Source: Flavobacteriales bacterium (GTDB taxonomy: Bacteria; Bacteroidota; Bacteroidia; Flavobacteriales_D; Sanyastnellaceae). Taken from it: 64,000 bases of DNA. Shown in pieces: positions 63,531 to 64,000 of this stretch. The DNA lies in contig JADKIZ010000001.1 of assembly GCA_016722445.1 (NCBI GenBank), positions 406,397 through 470,396 of the forward strand. The letters are read 5' to 3'. The notes below the pieces were generated by a model, which was not told where the DNA came from, ran no database searches, and was given only the letters and a program-made list of their open reading frames with translations. Each line of letters begins with the position of its first letter. The stretch's first letter is position 1. The translations under genes were made by a program, and so were the position numbers.

Positions 63531-64000
63531 TCAATTTTCTGGCTTCACATTCGCCATCAGATATTCACGATTCATCCTGGCAATGACCTCGAGTGAAATG
63601 TTCTTAGGACACTGCACTTCGCAGGCACCAATGTTTGAACAATTTCCGAATCCTTCTTCATCCATTTGTTTTACCATGTTCAAAACGCGTTCTTTTCTTT
63701 CTACCTGTCCCTGAGGCAATAGCGCGAATTGCGAAACTTTTGCGGCAACAAACAACATGGCGCTGCCATTCGGACAAGTTGCAGCGCAAGCTCCGCAACC
63801 TATGCAGGTCGCTGCATCGAAAGCTTTGTCCGCATCTTCTTTAGGAATTGGAATTGCATTCGCGTCGAGTGTGCGTCCACTGGTATTCACAGAAACAAAT
63901 CCGCCAGCTTGCTGAATGCGGTCGAAAGCACCGCGATCAACCATCAAATCTTTGATGACAGGGAACGCTTCGGAACGCCATGGTTCGATATAAATGGTTT
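63531..64000 (-). CDS. sdhB: Succinate dehydrogenase/fumarate reductase iron-sulfur subunit (5' truncated by window edge)
   Basis: C-terminal part of the Fe-S subunit that passes electrons from the flavoprotein to quinone. The frame is open to the window end at 64000, reading TIYIEPWRSEAFPVIKDLMVDRGAFDRI, typical SdhB. The cluster motifs CIGCGACAATCPNGSA and CSNIGACEVQCPKNI are present, binding the 4Fe-4S and 3Fe-4S clusters. The N-terminal 2Fe-2S domain lies beyond the window. Upstream genes (sdhA, sdhC) would be past 64000. Confidence 0.94.
   Translation of the reverse strand, partial: TIYIEPWRSEAFPVIKDLMVDRGAFDRIQQAGGFVSVNTSGRTLDANAIPIPKEDADKAFDAATCIGCGACAATCPNGSAMLFVAAKVSQFALLPQGQVERKERVLNMVKQMDEEGFGNCSNIGACEVQCPKNISLEVIARMNREYLMANVKPEN

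Noticed and set aside
1..64000. tRNA, rRNA, CRISPR arrays, insertion sequences and prophage genes
   Set aside because: Intergenic regions were scanned by eye; no cloverleaf-like sequence, regular repeats with spacers, transposase or integrase motif was found. A tRNAscan or CRISPR search could still find a weak case.

Overview
The window comes from a member of the Bacteroidota. The evidence is type IX secretion system (T9SS) cargo with C-terminal sorting domains, a PorU2-like C25 peptidase, Bacteroidota-type TAnnTTTG promoter elements, the large three-domain form of IspG, and the ExbB-ExbD-ExbD-TonB gene order. No rRNA, tRNA, CRISPR array, insertion sequence or prophage was seen. Gene order and codon use look like one chromosomal segment. 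I cannot assign an order or genus from sequence alone.

Layout. 1-4.4 kb: small lipoprotein, aspS, a TlpA-like thioredoxin protein, a bacilliredoxin. 4.5-15.9 kb: T9SS block with a PorU2-like peptidase (split by a frameshift), a 1641-residue secreted protein, and a 385-residue protein that repeats the tail of the large one. 16-24.8 kb: ispD, a small basic exported protein, a CPBP protease, dusB, then the rod-shape operon mreBCD-mrdA-rodA on the minus strand. 25-29 kb: a TonB-like protein, a two-helix membrane protein, a PstS-like lipoprotein (frameshifted) and a TPR protein. 29-38.4 kb: alpha/beta hydrolase, Nfu-type NifU, two amidohydrolase-fold proteins, lptB, a lipoprotein and ispG. 38.4-45.2 kb (minus): superoxide dismutase, exbB-exbD-exbD-tonB, peroxiredoxin, lpdA. 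45.2-60.3 kb: surface polysaccharide locus. 60.3-64 kb: cvpA, a VPS10/BNR-repeat T9SS protein, and the 3' part of sdhB cut by the window edge.

The most coherent system is the polysaccharide locus. A Wzm/Wzt ABC exporter is followed by genes matching every enzyme of a GDP-sugar-based legionaminic acid pathway: a PtmE-like nucleotidyltransferase, LegB, LegC, a GNAT acetyltransferase that could stand in for LegH, LegG, LegI and LegF. A methyltransferase, a PIG-L deacetylase remnant and a GT-B-like gene follow. A T9SS cargo gene with its own promoter sits between legC and legI. In this phylum T9SS cargo can be anchored to an LPS made through a Wzm/Wzt-type pathway, so the two systems may be functionally linked here; that is inference.

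Seven reading-frame lesions were found: PorU2, PstS-like, ExbD, PIG-L, two in the GT-B-like gene, and the VPS10 protein. Four lie in or beside short A or T runs and one hits a gene expected to be important (exbD). Uncorrected indels in the assembly are therefore at least as likely as real gene decay, except in PIG-L, where a larger internal segment is missing.
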